Source: Auanema rhodensis
Lineage: Eukaryota; Nematoda; Chromadorea; Rhabditida; Rhabditidae
Assembly (NCBI GenBank): GCA_964057225.1
Contig: OZ059898.1
Location: 7,626,001-7,690,000, forward strand
DNA: 64,000 nucleotides
Direction of reading: 5' to 3'
The notes below the pieces were generated by a model. The model saw only the letters and a list, made by a program, of their open reading frames with translations, was not told where the DNA came from and ran no database searches. A program made the translations under genes and the position numbers. Shown here one piece after another: positions 1-13,355 of this stretch (within the stretch, counting starts at the first letter, position 1; every line of letters begins with the position of its first letter).

Positions 1-685
1 CCAGAATCAAAACCAAAAGCCTAAGTGGATAATTTAAAAAGAGATTGACAATGTACTCACACATCATTATCAAGTTGATTTAAGCGTTTCATCACATCAC
101 ATAAAATAAATGTCGCTCGAACAATATGATTAGCCAGATCCTTCAAAAATTCATCGCAACTACCTATCTATCGACTACTGAATACCTGTAGTTGCTGAAG
201 TTTCCACTGAACATCAGGTTGAGCCACACCTCGATATGTCCCTCCCGGGCATTTCGGATGTTTTATAACAACTTCAGCTTGAATAACATTATCACCCAGA
301 AGAGATACAATTGCCTATTTTATTTCTTCGTTAAGAAATTGTATTACTCCATACCTTAATGTTGTCCCCGCCATGTTTGCCAGCCAATGCATGTTTCTCG
401 GAGTTTGGGTGTGTTATCGGCACATTAAGCTGTACGTCGCATTTATTGCCCAGATGAAGCTTAAGACAGCATTCTCGTAGAGTAGAGAGAATCTGAGGAA
501 CAAAATAAAAAAGGGTAAACTTTTCAATTCAATAATCCTAACAGTTTTGAAGGAATCCAAAGATCGTGTTTTTTGCTGCCAAATGTATTCCTTTTTTGCC
601 GAAATGTCAGCACGAGAGAGAGTAGTTTCTGTAAGACCAGAGCACACCTTCACGCAAAACCCAATAAAAATTACAAACCTTCCAT
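1..685 (-). CDS. rogdi: ROGDI homolog, 5' part (3' end beyond window)
   Basis: ROGDI is a conserved protein tied to the RAVE/Rabconnectin-3 machinery that assembles V-ATPase; human loss causes Kohlschutter-Tonz syndrome. On the minus strand I read a 7-nt first coding exon (679-685, ATG GAA G), exon 2 (543-628), then exons from about 490 down to the window edge. Exon 2 joined in phase 0 to the next exon gives KKEYIWQQ...LRECCLKLHL, which lines up gap-free with the human N-terminal helix (EEEFRWLL...LRFTL, recalled from memory). Downstream, GGDNIK then an LxGDxxxQAxVxxK stretch and QWKLQQLQD..NH match the ROGDI core. The last visible exon (1-20) follows a GTGAGT donor near 53. Family length is about 290 aa, so roughly half is here. 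The start is uncertain because the first exon is so short. Confidence 0.75.
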
Positions 686-946
686 TTTTATCATGGAGGA
701 AAATTCTAAATAGCGTTAGACATTTTTCTGAAACAGGCAACAAGATAGAACCGCCCTGGAAAATATTGGCTAAAATCCAATATGCAATGTGTCTCACAGC
801 GAATATCCAACCTTTAATATGATAATTTCGCTTCCTTTAAAATGCATGTTTATGTATAGTGAGATTGAAAGTATTAATGATTTCGATTATATTAATTAGC
901 ATATTTATATGTTTTTTATTTATAGGGTGGTTAGATTTTTTTTATC
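686..946. promoter_or_regulatory. Divergent intergenic/promoter region between ROGDI and CCDC47
   Basis: About 260 bp separates the two divergent start codons. An AG acceptor at 924-925 (TTTATAG) lies 21 nt before the CCDC47 ATG and looks like a trans-splice site. Open frames here on both strands show no recognisable protein. I see no clear TATA box. Confidence 0.4.
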
Positions 947-2816
947 ATGAGGTTCTGGTTATGGGTATGTATTTTGCTTGCAAGCTCAGCGCTAGTTTGT
1001 AGTGCTGACGCCGAGTTTGAAGACAACGAGTTTGCTGAATTTGAGGTAAAAGTTATTTGCTTGTTTAGTTTACAGTATATATTGTAGGATGAGGAAATTG
1101 AAATTGAACAGCCTGCAGTTCATGTCAAAGAAGAGATAAAAACAACTGAAAAGATTGAGGTTGATTGTTATGGCATACAAATTTGGCAATGCTTAACTTT
1201 ATTTAGAAAGGAAAAGAAGAAGATGACTTTGATGACGACTACGGTGTGGTTGAGGAAGAAGAAACCTCTAAGGAAGAAGAACAGGAAACTAAAGTTGAGC
1301 CACTAAAGTTTGCTGATGTAAGAATGTTAAATTAATTCTTTATCTGAAATCTTGGTTTTTAGGTTCCCGCTCATTTTCGTTCTAACTGGGCCTCTTATCA
1401 AGTAGAGGCTGTTATTCTTGCTGTCATAGTAATTTTCCTTATTAATTACGTTATTGGTATTTCCGTTTTTTAAATCTGCCTTTTCGAAGATTATATTTTC
1501 AGGAGGATCTCAAAACTGTAGCATTGCCAACACATGGTTCGAAAACAACCGTGCTCTTCTCGAAGAGCAATTTGCTTTAGTAAGTTGAAAAGAAAACTGA
1601 AATTTCTAGTTTATGTATTCAGGTTGGTGATGATGGTCTTGGTGAAAATCCCGTTGGAGGACATATGATCAAGGAGACTGATTTCTCTTTCCTAATTTGG
1701 TGCTCTGGAAGAGTTGGTGTTAATTCGCTGGCTATTCAGGTATGTTGTTAAAAATTTTTGAGTCAAAATTTATTCTTCAAAAATGTGTTCAGATTCGTAC
1801 CAAAAAAAGACAGGATCTCCTTTCTCGTGTCCTTCACTTATTTACTCCTCAAACTGATCGTCTTACTTTGAAGGTTTTTAAACTACATTTCAAATCTAAG
1901 TTAGACAGCTTGATTTAGTTTGAATTGGATAACGGTGAATTGGATCCATTTGTTCTCTGCGTTGGACAGAAAAAATCGGCTACCAGACAGTTTAAAGAAA
2001 TGTTAGATCTATCTACATTTGCCCCTGAAAAAAAAAATCTTGTACAATTCAACTTGCCAGCAAGGTAACTGTTGTATTTTTGTCATATTTAATTTGTAAC
2101 TTTTAGCTTTGCTCTTTTCTCTGAACAACAAGAAGCATCTTATGCTGTTATGGACTCTGCAGTAACTTCAGTTTTTCGTCGTTATGAGAAAGCAATAGAA
2201 TTCATCCATATCTCTGATCAATACTCAGGACCAAAACCTCCAGAGTAATTTTTGATAATTGTTGTTTTTAAACAATAGATTTGTTAAGGGGAGAAACATA
2301 TACTCGCATGCCTGATCGTATGAATCTTCTTCAATTTTCTTTGAATCTTGCCGAACTTAAGGATAGCGAAGCTCAAAATGATGTTCTTCAATTAGTCTTA
2401 TTTATTGTTGACAAGGTTAGTAACTTTATATTGCTTTTAATAATATTTATTATTGTTTTTTTCTCAGGTTCGCAAGATTAGGTTAAGCAAGGAAGCTAAA
2501 CAAAAGTCCGACAGACGTCGCCGTGAGGTTGAAGAAGCCTTCATGAAAACAACTCATCAGTTCCGTCAAGAAGCTGCTCAAGTATACATATATTATATTA
2601 TCGGTGTATACCATCTATTTTAGGCTCGTAGGGAAGAAAAAACTCGTGAGAGAAAACAAAGATTGCTGGACGAAGAAGATCCAGAGAAGCAAAGGAGATT
2701 GGAGGTATTTTAGTTTTACTAGGCATTTCATTGCTTGGCATATTTAGAAACTCGAAATGAAGAGAGAAGCAAAGTCTAAACAACCTAGAATGAAGCAGAT
2801 GAAAGTGAAAATGTAA
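947..2816 (+). CDS. ccdc47: CCDC47 (calumin) homolog, ER membrane protein of the PAT translocon complex
   Basis: CCDC47 is an ER membrane protein. With Asterix it forms the PAT complex, which chaperones polar transmembrane helices at the translocon, and it also affects ER calcium. The ATG at 947 opens a signal peptide (MRFWLWVCILLASSALVCSA) followed by an acidic luminal stretch (exons at 1088 and 1207 rich in E and D). Then comes AHFRSNWASYQVEAVILAVI, a single transmembrane segment ending near 1456. Next is the cytosolic domain with NTWFENNRALLEEQF and VGDDGLGENP, which resemble the human protein. The tail is a highly charged coiled coil (2480-2816: REEKTRERKQR, KREAKSKQPRMKQMKVKM), typical of the family. 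About ten short introns of 40-60 nt. Stop TAA 2814-2816. GALT follows on the same strand after 320 bp. Confidence 0.9.
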
Positions 2817-3135
2817 TTTCCCAGATTTCTTATCGTTCAAGGTAATTCCAGTATTAAAGTATTGTCAAACCTTGATATTTTTTATCTATTTTTAAATTAT
2901 TTTTTTTCGTTGTCTAGGTTTTTGTTAATATTATCAAGGATATGTAATTTCCTAGTCTTTATGTGATTAAATTAATAATCTCCTTGAGATCCATATTGTT
3001 GCACTTCGTTGTTGTATTCATTTTATTTATAACAACTTTCATAATGTGCTCATTTTTCGTACGATAGGCCATCCTCTGTAGTACATGCGATGTTTCGTGT
3101 TGTGTTTCACTTTGTACTCCTTTTTTTACTCAAAA

Positions 3136-4646
<1,511 letters not shown>

Positions 4647-4656
4647 ATTTAATATC

Positions 4657-4668
4657 TTTATTAATAAA
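4657..4668. terminator. Palindromic poly(A) signal shared by convergent GALT and METTL6
   Basis: TTTATTAATAAA is a perfect 12-bp palindrome. It gives AATAAA on the plus strand at 4663-4668 (17 nt after the GALT stop) and AATAAA on the minus strand at 4657-4662 (9 nt after the METTL6 stop). Cleavage 10-30 nt further would put each 3' end inside the other gene's coding region. The sequence is directly visible; its use as a signal is inferred. Confidence 0.6.
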
Positions 4669-4670
4669 AT

Positions 4671-5781
4671 CTATTGTTGCCTTATAAATCTCGCCTGTAC
4701 GAATATTCTAGGTACATTCAATGATTTCTGATGATTTATAGTTTTCCTATTCAAATATTCTTTTCTTACACAGAGGAAATCATTGTCCTCAAACAATTTG
4801 ACTAATTCATCTGTAATAGGATTTCAAGAACTACTTTTTGATGAGGAAAAAATTACCTAATTCAAAATAGTATGCTCTTGTGCCATCTTGTCTGACATAA
4901 AATCTTTCCGAAATCTTAGAATCTCTGCCAAATCTTATCATAGCATGATCATTAACAGCATAATCTCTAACCAAAACAGAACCTCCAATCTTGAAAATAT
5001 GGTAGTTAAAAATATTTGTTTTCCTCAAACCTTCACAAATTGTTTCATATTTTGAACAGTTATGTGAAAATTATCAGGATGAATGGCGGAGATTACAAAA
5101 ATTAAGGTAGCTAAATCGGCAGGTTCTTGGAAAGGATTTTCATGAAGTGGTTTAGCTAAGTCAATCACAGACGTTTCTACTTCCATCTGTAGAAATAAAA
5201 TGATATATATTGGCAACATGATTAATTTTCACATTCAATTCCTTTGCTCTTCCTTTGACAATTTCTACAGCATTTTTCGAAAAATCAAAAGCTTGCAATT
5301 TCATCGCAGGAAAACTGGAGGCTAATGGAAAAAGCATATTACCCACACCACATCCAGCTTCGAGATAAGTAATTCTGCTCTTAAAAAAATTTTAATTAGA
5401 AAAAGTAACTGCTTTGCCACCTTAAGATCGATGTCATCGCACAAATCTTCTACATCTTGTGAACTCCAATTCCTATCTTTGAAAAACTTATCGGTGTTTC
5501 TGTGATAAAATCTATCCCAATTTTTTTGTGCTTCAATTTCTATTTTCCTTTTTTTGAAATCTGATATTTCAGTCTAAAATCAGTTAACAATTATAGTCAC
5601 ATATTTATTTATGACAAAAGAAGGAGTCATGGAATAAAATATTAGCACACAATTTATTTTTAAGAATTCTTTTGTGTGCACGTACCTGTTTCTTAAGCTG
5701 CTCTCTGTCTTGTTCAGTAAGATCTCTGGGACTAGCACTAGTCATTGATTTAAATGGATTATTACTAATCTCTGTCTCCAT
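4671..5781 (-). CDS. mettl6: METTL6-type tRNA N3-methylcytidine methyltransferase
   Basis: METTL6 uses S-adenosylmethionine to make m3C32 in the anticodon loop of tRNA-Ser. From ATG 5781: METEISNNPFK, a charged linker (DLTEQDREQLKKQ), then SAM motif I EAGCGVGNMLFPLASSFP (5325-5375), acidic loop AFDFSKNAVEIVK, then VISAIHPDNFHITVQNM, GGSVLVRDYAVNDHAMIRFG and SERFYVRQDGTRAYYF. The last two match METTL6 more closely than METTL2/8 (HAML/IRF, YVRQDGTR). The C-terminus NVPRIFVQARFIRQQ is also METTL6-like. A CAG acceptor sits 3 nt upstream of the ATG, so a trans-splice site fixes this start. It is divergent from RRP5 with 246 bp between starts, so a bidirectional promoter is likely. Confidence 0.88.
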
Positions 5782-6027
5782 TATCTGAATTATGAATTAT
5801 TTTATTAATATTCGAAACACTAGAAATCGTCTAGTCATTATTTTATTATTTCATATCTATTTTTATCAAAATTCTAAATTTCAAACTAGATTAAAAATTG
5901 GTCCTGAACCGATTTCGCATCTTATGTATATGAAACAAAATAGAAACTTCAAAGCAAGCTGTTGATATTTATTTTAAATTATTGTATTTAATTTAAATAT
6001 ATAATTTAAGTATTTTTGTTTCAAGTT
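5782..6027. promoter_or_regulatory. Divergent promoter region METTL6 / RRP5
   Basis: A 246-bp AT-rich gap between two divergent starts. Each ATG is preceded within 3 nt by an AG acceptor (minus strand 5785-5787; plus strand 6025-6026). No long open frame is seen. Both genes act in RNA maturation, so co-regulation is possible. Confidence 0.4.
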
Positions 6028-9000
6028 ATGCCGGTACTCGAAGAAGATTTCCCTCGTGGAAAGCCTGTGAGGTTAGACCCATCTGTTACTGCTTCACCTA
6101 GTAAGAAAAGAAAAATCGAAGATGACGATAATCAATTGTTTGGAACCGGCGAAGTAATATTTGTACCTAATTCAAATCTAGAATGTCATTTTTAGAAAAG
6201 AAAATCTGTCGGTAAAAACAAAAAAGCGAAAACTTTTGAACCCAAAGCTAAAATTACTGATGGTTTATGGATTAAAAATATTAGTTACGATTATTTAACA
6301 GAAGGTGTAATGGGAATGGCTGTTGTGATAGAGGTGTTATTGAATACATTCAATAATTTTATAATTTTCTCAATTATAGGTTCATGAGGATCATTTAATT
6401 TTAGAAACCGTAGACTCTTGCAATCTAAAATTACCGGCAAATCAGGTTTCTATAATTAGAGCATGTATAGTTTTGATATTTTCATTTTTTAAGATTGGAA
6501 AACAGTTCACAAAGCTCTTGAAAGCAGATAAACTGTCTTTAGAGCAATGCTTTTCAATCGGGCAAATGATTCCATTCAGAGTAATTACAGAATATCAGAA
6601 AGGTTTTATTATATTTGTTCTACAAAATTTATGAGCTATTTTTTTGCAGGTGAAGGTAATAAGAAAAAAGGTTTAGTACTTCCTATTGTCTCATGCGATC
6701 CCGCTAAGTTGAATGCTCATCTTGTACCTGCTAAATTATCTTCTGGTCTCGTAATTCACGCAATCGTTGAAAGCATTGAGGAGAAAGGTGCTTTTTTTTA
6801 AATGTGATATAGTACACTAAATGTATTTGAATAGGTGCCGTGCTTGATATTGGGTTATCAGCAATAAAAGGATTTTTACCAAAAGAGAAACAACCATCCA
6901 AGGGAATATATGTTGGACAGCCAATTCTTACCCGAATTGAGTCTCAAGACTCCCGAATTGTTAAAGTTACAGCATTTGTTGAACAGGTATATTTTAAATA
7001 ATTAAAGAAATGATATTACGCCTATTTCAGGATCATTTGAGTGTTGAAGCTTGTGACAAGCTTCAGCTTAACCATTTGATGCCCGGTACAATTGTGGATT
7101 GCTTACCCACTGAAGCCGAACCATTGGCTAGAGGTGTCATTGTTTCTCTTGGAAATGGTGCATTTTTTTAAATATAGAGATTTGTATAAGTGTTTTCAGA
7201 TGTGAAAGCTCTCATTATGCGCAAAAATCTTCCACCTCGCCTTAGAGCTGATACTTCTCGTTTTACTAGATCCATTCGCTGTGTTGTTATGATGTGTGCT
7301 CAAAATGCCAACTTATTGGTTTTATCCGCCCATCCCGATCTTGTTGCTGTTACAAAAATAGAAAAGCGGTCCGATTTCCAAGTAATGTCTCTTTGTTGTA
7401 TCAATATAATTAGGATATTTTAGGGCATAAATGTTGGAGACAAACTTAATTGCAAAGTTATTGATGTAAACCTTAATTCTGCTAATGTAGCTTTCTCTTT
7501 ACCTATGAGTGATGATGGAAAAATTCCCCTTATTACAGCTCATGCTTTCAAAACATTACTTCATAATGTCGATGACTTAGGTTTGATTTTGCTTCGGGGT
7601 TTTTACAATAACATTTTTTCAGAAGAATTTTATAAAGTAGGTTCGGAACATGTATGTCGTGTAATTGGTTTCCGCTATGCTGATCGATGCCTTGTTGTAA
7701 CTACTAGAAAAGATAAAATCAAACAGAGTGCTGTTTCTTATAAGGTATGTTTGAACGCATATGCAAAGTGTTTTCATATTCTGTAATAGGAGCTTTCACC
7801 TGGACAAATTGTTGAAGCCAAAGTTGTTAATGTTCATGAAAAAGGAGCTCATTTGCTTATTAATGATGACATTAAAGGGTATCTTGCTCATGAATTTGCT
7901 TGCGATAAAGTCATAACTATGGATAAAGCTTTCCCAGTCGGTTTGTTGAATATATTTATTATCTATATTTGAACATCTATTTTAAGACAAAGTTTTCAAA
8001 TGTCGCGTTTTACTGGTTGATGATGAAAGGAAGAGAGTCAATGTAATTGCTCGTCCATCAGTTGTTAAATACGGGGTTTGGTTAGAAAGGGTTTAAAAAT
8101 TAAATTTTAATATTGTAGGGCACTCTTATTACATCTTACGATTCGGCATTAACGGGACAAATCTCTCTCGGTGTTATTGTACACACACTTTCTAATTCTT
8201 ATCTAGTCGCATTTTTAAACAATGTAAAAGGGTTGTTACCGTTTTCTAAAACTGGTGATGTTTCTCTGAGGTTTCTTTTTTTTAAATATTCAACTAAAAT
8301 CTAATGGTTTTAGAGTTGGAAACGCTGTTGAAGTGCGGGTACTGGACGTGAAACCAGAGGAAAATACTATGTTTTTAGCTATGGCTGATGCTGCAGCTGC
8401 ATCTTCTAAACATCTTTTAAAATACGAGGTATTTTATTGTATATTTGCTACAGAATCAGTGTAATTATAGGCATCACCTTTACCAATCGCATCTTACACG
8501 GGTACAGTTCGTGAGGTTCGCATAGCAAACGTTGGTGGAAAGCATATTGAAAGTGTAACACTGACAGTAAAACATAAGCGAGAGGTTAATATATTAAACA
8601 ATTCTTGTACTGAATTTTTCTTTAAGACTCATGATGTTATTCTATCTTCTCAACATGCGTCTGATGCTCTAGATCAGCCGTTCGAAAGCTTCTCAGGAAC
8701 ATTTAAAGAGGGGAAAAAAGTTTCTGGTCTTGTGCCTCTAGGAACTTCTCTAGGAGTGAATAGAGTGTGTGCGAAGGGTCTCGTTTGTGACTGGCTCGAA
8801 ATTTCCAAAACTTCTCCAACCAAGTTTGAGGATTTGAAAGAAGGACAGGTAAGAATAGGTTAAAAGTGTTATTTAGAAGTTTTGTACTTACAGCTTGTCT
8901 GTGGTATTGTTGTTCATAAATTGGAAATGGGAATTTTCATTGAAATTGTCGGAGGCAGCGGTCTTGTTGGAAAAATCATGAAACAGAAAGGTAAAATTGC

Positions 9001-12000
9001 GTAGGGTTGAACTATAAATTTGATAATGTTCTTAGGAAGTGTGAAAAATGAGGACGAATTGGGATTCCAATTGGGACAAACTGTTGTATGCAGAATTTTA
9101 CATTTAAACGCAAATAAATCATTTACTGTTACTCAAGTAGTAAGCTAAAAATTTATATTGAATGCGTGTTAAATACATTATTTTTCAGATTGATGATTGT
9201 TTCCCTAACCAAGAAAATTTAGCTGATCTTGCTGTAAGGTTGGTCCGTTCATATGTAAATGAGTTGAAATCGTTGGCGTTATCAATGGATGGTGTTCCTG
9301 TTATTGGTTTGCTTCATCAAGTCAATTCTTCAAATTATATATTTTGCAGGTTCACAAGTCAATACCATAGTTACTCATGTTGTCGATGATACCGCTTTTG
9401 TGAAATTCAATAATAATATTATTGGTCATATCAAGAATGGTAATTACCCTGAAGGAACTAAGGTGCATTACATTTTGACATGTTTGTGTTATTTAGGCTT
9501 TTTGTAGGCTGGAGATGAACTGAATTGCTTAATTATGGATTATGCTTTCCCAAGGAGAGATGCAGAACTTGTTACTGTACCCAAGAAAGTTAAAAAAGGG
9601 AAGAAGGTGAAACCTTTTTTTGCAAAGTGCCTCATAAAAACATTGATACTCAGGTTTCTAAAGAGGAAGAGGAAATACGAGTTGTTCAAGTCAAGCGAGA
9701 TTACTTTGTAGTTCTGAAAAACAGTTCTCTCTGTTTTGTTCCAAACAGATTGCATCCAAATATTGTACCTGCATCGAAAAAAGGTTTTTATTAAATTTTA
9801 TTGATTTTTGAATGATAATTTTCGCAGGACGTGTTTCTCTGGGTGAAACTGTTAAGGTTGATGTAATCGACGAGATGTTTGAAAATGTTTCATACGGTCT
9901 TCTCGATGGAGATCAAGAACTCATTAGCAAAATCTCTAAAGGCACAGCTGAAGTAGGTTTGACAAATTATCTGTGAAACTGTTTTGGTGTTTAAGGGATC
10001 GAAGAAAAGTGCAATTAAAAACTTGCAAGTGTATACAGCAACAGTTATGGGGCCATGGGATCTACCACTTAAGGAGGGAGGCCCAATCTCTACAATGGCT
10101 GTTCGAGTTAAACTACCTGGAGATAACATTGGTTGGCTGTCAATTAACATATGTAGTGAACGACAATTGTTTAGGACGTCTTCATATATCCGAATTCCCC
10201 ATGAAGTTAATCGGTGGAAAGAAAAACGTGCTTAAAGTTTATGAAGATTTTTTGAAAAACAAGAATCTGAAGAATATCAATGTTCGTGTTATCGAAATAA
10301 ATAAGTCCAAAATCAATTCTGAAAAGGTATATTTATTCTTGAATGCCTTTGGTTTAATATTTATTTAGATCCGTATTGCTGATGTTACTATGAATGAAGA
10401 TAAATTGTCTATCAAAAAACTGAGAGCCAAAAAATTGCATTATCAGCCTCAGTTTGAAGTACTTTTTCCTTTTTCTTTTTTTTCTAAAGCCTAACTTTAG
10501 GTTGGTGAGGGTGTTGTAGCGTATGCAACTGGCGAAACTAATGCCAAGGGCTCTGTTGTTGAAGTTACTCCGTATTGCCATGGCTTAATTAGCGCCGAAG
10601 CTCTTTCTGCTGAGTACATCGTGAGTAGATATAACATTCATTATCCTTTAAAAATAAATTTTAGTTGAAAAACGAAACTTCCGATATGGGTGCTGTTGTG
10701 GAAGCAAATATTCCCAGAGGAGAAGTGCTTCAAACAGCTGTTTTAGCCTTTTCTGCCAAAAAGAGATTTAAACAACTGAAACTTGCCATGGGACCAGCAT
10801 CTGTAACCCGAACGAAGAAGGTATGATATAGGTTTAAACAAAGTTGCATTGATATTTTAGAATTTTTCATTCGGTGATAAAGTTGTTGGAAGAGCTAAGA
10901 GAATTACTAAGCAGTTAACCGTTGAGGTAAATATTGGTTTTCTTTGTTATATTTTTTGGAAATTTTTAGTTTGTTCTTGACTCTGGTCATATCGCTATTC
11001 TGCCTATTTCCGCAATTTCTGATAAATACGAAAAATCCATGCAATACTTGAATAGTTTTAACAAAAACGAGGTGAGTGATCATATTTCAATCAGAGATAT
11101 ATTTAAATTACAGATTTTCCATCTTCACTTCATTCGTAATGAAATGAAGCCTAAAAAAACTTATGTTATGACTGAATCTAGATACAATTCTGTTGTCAAG
11201 GAAGCTCAATCTACGGAAGATTTCATGAAGTCTCCAAGAAGTCTGATTCCTGATAGAATTGCATTAAAAACGTTGATTGGTCATACGGTGCCTTTTTTGC
11301 TCAATTATGTTAATTAATGTTTTTGTATAGGTTGATGGATTTATCACGAATCATACAGAACATTTAACATTTATTGAGATAGGAGCCGGAATATCTGGTG
11401 CTATTAAAAGATCAGCTAATTCGTAAGTAGTTTTTCCTAGCTATAATTGTTAGAGACGCTTCAGACCTTTGACGAACCAGCCTATTGGATCTGTCGTTAC
11501 TGTCCTTATTCAAAAAGTGGACGAAAATGATAATAAAATTCTTCTTAAGTTCAAAAATATTGTATGCACCCCTTCTGTGCAAGTGGTTAGGTTTATTAAC
11601 CATTTTTCAGTTATTTGTCTTCATTTAGGTAACTAAACGGGAAACATCTCCTGAACCTGCAGTGGAAAAATCTGAGAAGAATTCCAAGAACACTGAACCA
11701 GCTTACGTTATTAAAAAAGTGAGATGCTTGGTATAGCTTATTATAACAGTGTGCTGTACAGATTGAAGATCCTGGTTTTGATTTTTCAAACTCTGGGTAC
11801 AAACCGGAGGATTTGGCTGAAATTGGCAAGATAGGACAAGACTCTCTTGAACTTACCGTGAGCACCACATCTAAAAAGGATGAATCATCTAAAAAACAAA
11901 AATGTTTGTCAACATATCAATATTGCTTATTATTCTTTGCTTACAGCTAAAAGAGGACAGGATTCCGACATTGAAAATAATCCAGTCAAGAATGAAGAAA

Positions 12001-13149
12001 ATGTTGATGAAGATCAACCCCAAAACGATAATGATTTTAACAGATTAATAAGTAAAGACCCTAATTCAGCTGAACCATGGATTAAGTATGATCCTCACTA
12101 ATTTGTTCATATTATTCAGTTTTTTTAGGTATATGTCATTCTTCTTGGAGAAGAACGATTTAGAAAAGGCCAGAGCTACTGCTGAGAGAGCATTAACTGC
12201 TATTCATTATCGGTATACATATTATGAAATTTTGTTAACTTATATATATATATATATATATATTGCAGGGAGGAGGCCGAAATATCAAATATGTGGACAG
12301 CTTACTTGAATATGGAAGTTGCTTTTGGTGATATGTCCACTGCCCGATCAGTTTTTGAGAAATCTTGTCAAAATGCTGACTCGTTGAAGATGCACAAACA
12401 GATGGCATTGATTCTTGCCAACAATGACAAGATTGAAGTCTGTTTTCTTCATATAATACTTACTAGTTTGCTGTTTTTATAGGAAGCTGATGAAATTTAC
12501 GACACTATGATTAAAAAGTTCCGAGCATCCAGTGATGATGTATGGGCAATGTATGCTACTCATTTAATGAACACAGAAAGAGTTCAAAAGGGCAGAGATC
12601 TGCTGCAGAGAGCTCTTAGCAGTATTCCAAAAGCTCGACGTAAGTTTGTTACTACTTTACTTTTATTTCCCTGAGCTGTTTAGACTGTGAACTGATTACC
12701 AAGTTTGCTCAACTAGAGTTCAAAAAGGGTGACGCCGAGAAAGGTCGCACTTTGTTTGAAAGCTTGGTATGTAATTTTATTTTTGTATGTTCTAACTTTT
12801 ATTATATAGATAACTGCATATCCCAAAAAAACAGATATTGTATTAGTTTATGTTGATATTATTGTCAAACACTCTGGAATTGAGGATGCCAGGTTTGAAT
12901 ACTTATTTAACTCTAATTACTATTTCATTTAATTGTTTTAGAGCTATTTTGGATAGGGCATGCAATTTACGCATCAGTATGCACAAGCTTCGTCCAATGT
13001 TTAAAAAATGGATGGAACTGGAAGAAAGATATGGAGATGAGAAATCGCAAGCTTTGGTTAGTTGAATTATATATACACACTCTACATTATATTTCTAGGT
13101 GCGCACCATGGCTGAAAAATGTGTTAAAGATATTGTTGAAAATTTATAA
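6028..13149 (+). CDS. pdcd11: RRP5/PDCD11 rRNA-processing factor (multiple S1 domains plus HAT repeats)
   Basis: RRP5 is a nucleolar scaffold needed for early pre-rRNA cleavages of both ribosomal subunits. The N-terminus MPVLEEDFPRGKPVRLDP matches the start of human PDCD11 (LEESFPRG), followed by basic clusters (KKRKIEDDD, KNKKAKTFEP). From about 6260 to 11870 many exons encode repeated S1 RNA-binding modules with typical glycine-turn phrases such as GAVLDIGLSAIKGFLPK, KGAHLLINDDIKGYLAHE and GTSLGVNRVCAKGL. The C-terminal 300 residues (12000-13149) are HAT repeats: DPNSAEPWIKYMSFFLEKND, NMWTAYLNMEVAFGD, SSDDVWAMYATHLMNTE, RPMFKKWMELEERYGDE. This S1-then-HAT order is diagnostic. More than 25 short introns; the one ending at 12267 contains a (TA)n run just before its acceptor. 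DUSP22 follows after 207 bp. Confidence 0.95.
12239..12262. repeat. (TA)n microsatellite inside an RRP5 intron
   Basis: About twelve TA dinucleotides fill the space just before the TTGCAG acceptor. Length change here could alter the branch-point-to-acceptor distance of this very short intron. Confidence 0.8.
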
Positions 13150-13355
13150 AAACGCAACTATTTGTTGAATTTGTTACCAAATTGTTATTGTTATCATTGT
13201 TTTGTTTATATGAGACTAGTTGTTACCGTTGTTCTTGTTTTCGGAATACATAAATATATCTTTTTTTTTCTGTTTTTTTTAATTACGGTAAAATATCCGA
13301 TTATTTCTATTTCATATTTGTATACAGAATAACAATATAAACAAGTTTAAGTTCA
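13150..13355 (+). promoter_or_regulatory. RRP5-DUSP22 intercistronic gap with candidate trans-splice acceptor
   Basis: The 206-bp gap contains a long pyrimidine run (about 13259-13281) and a TATACAG acceptor ending at 13327, 28 nt before the next ATG. This layout (stop, about 100 nt, U-rich tract, AG, ATG) resembles nematode operon junctions. That it is an operon is inferred. Confidence 0.45.

Noticed and set aside
414-797. Continuous 127-residue minus-strand frame as a separate gene
   Set aside because: The ROGDI alignment fits only when this frame is interrupted by introns (542 to about 493, and 678 to 629); the hydrophobic part is intron read-through.
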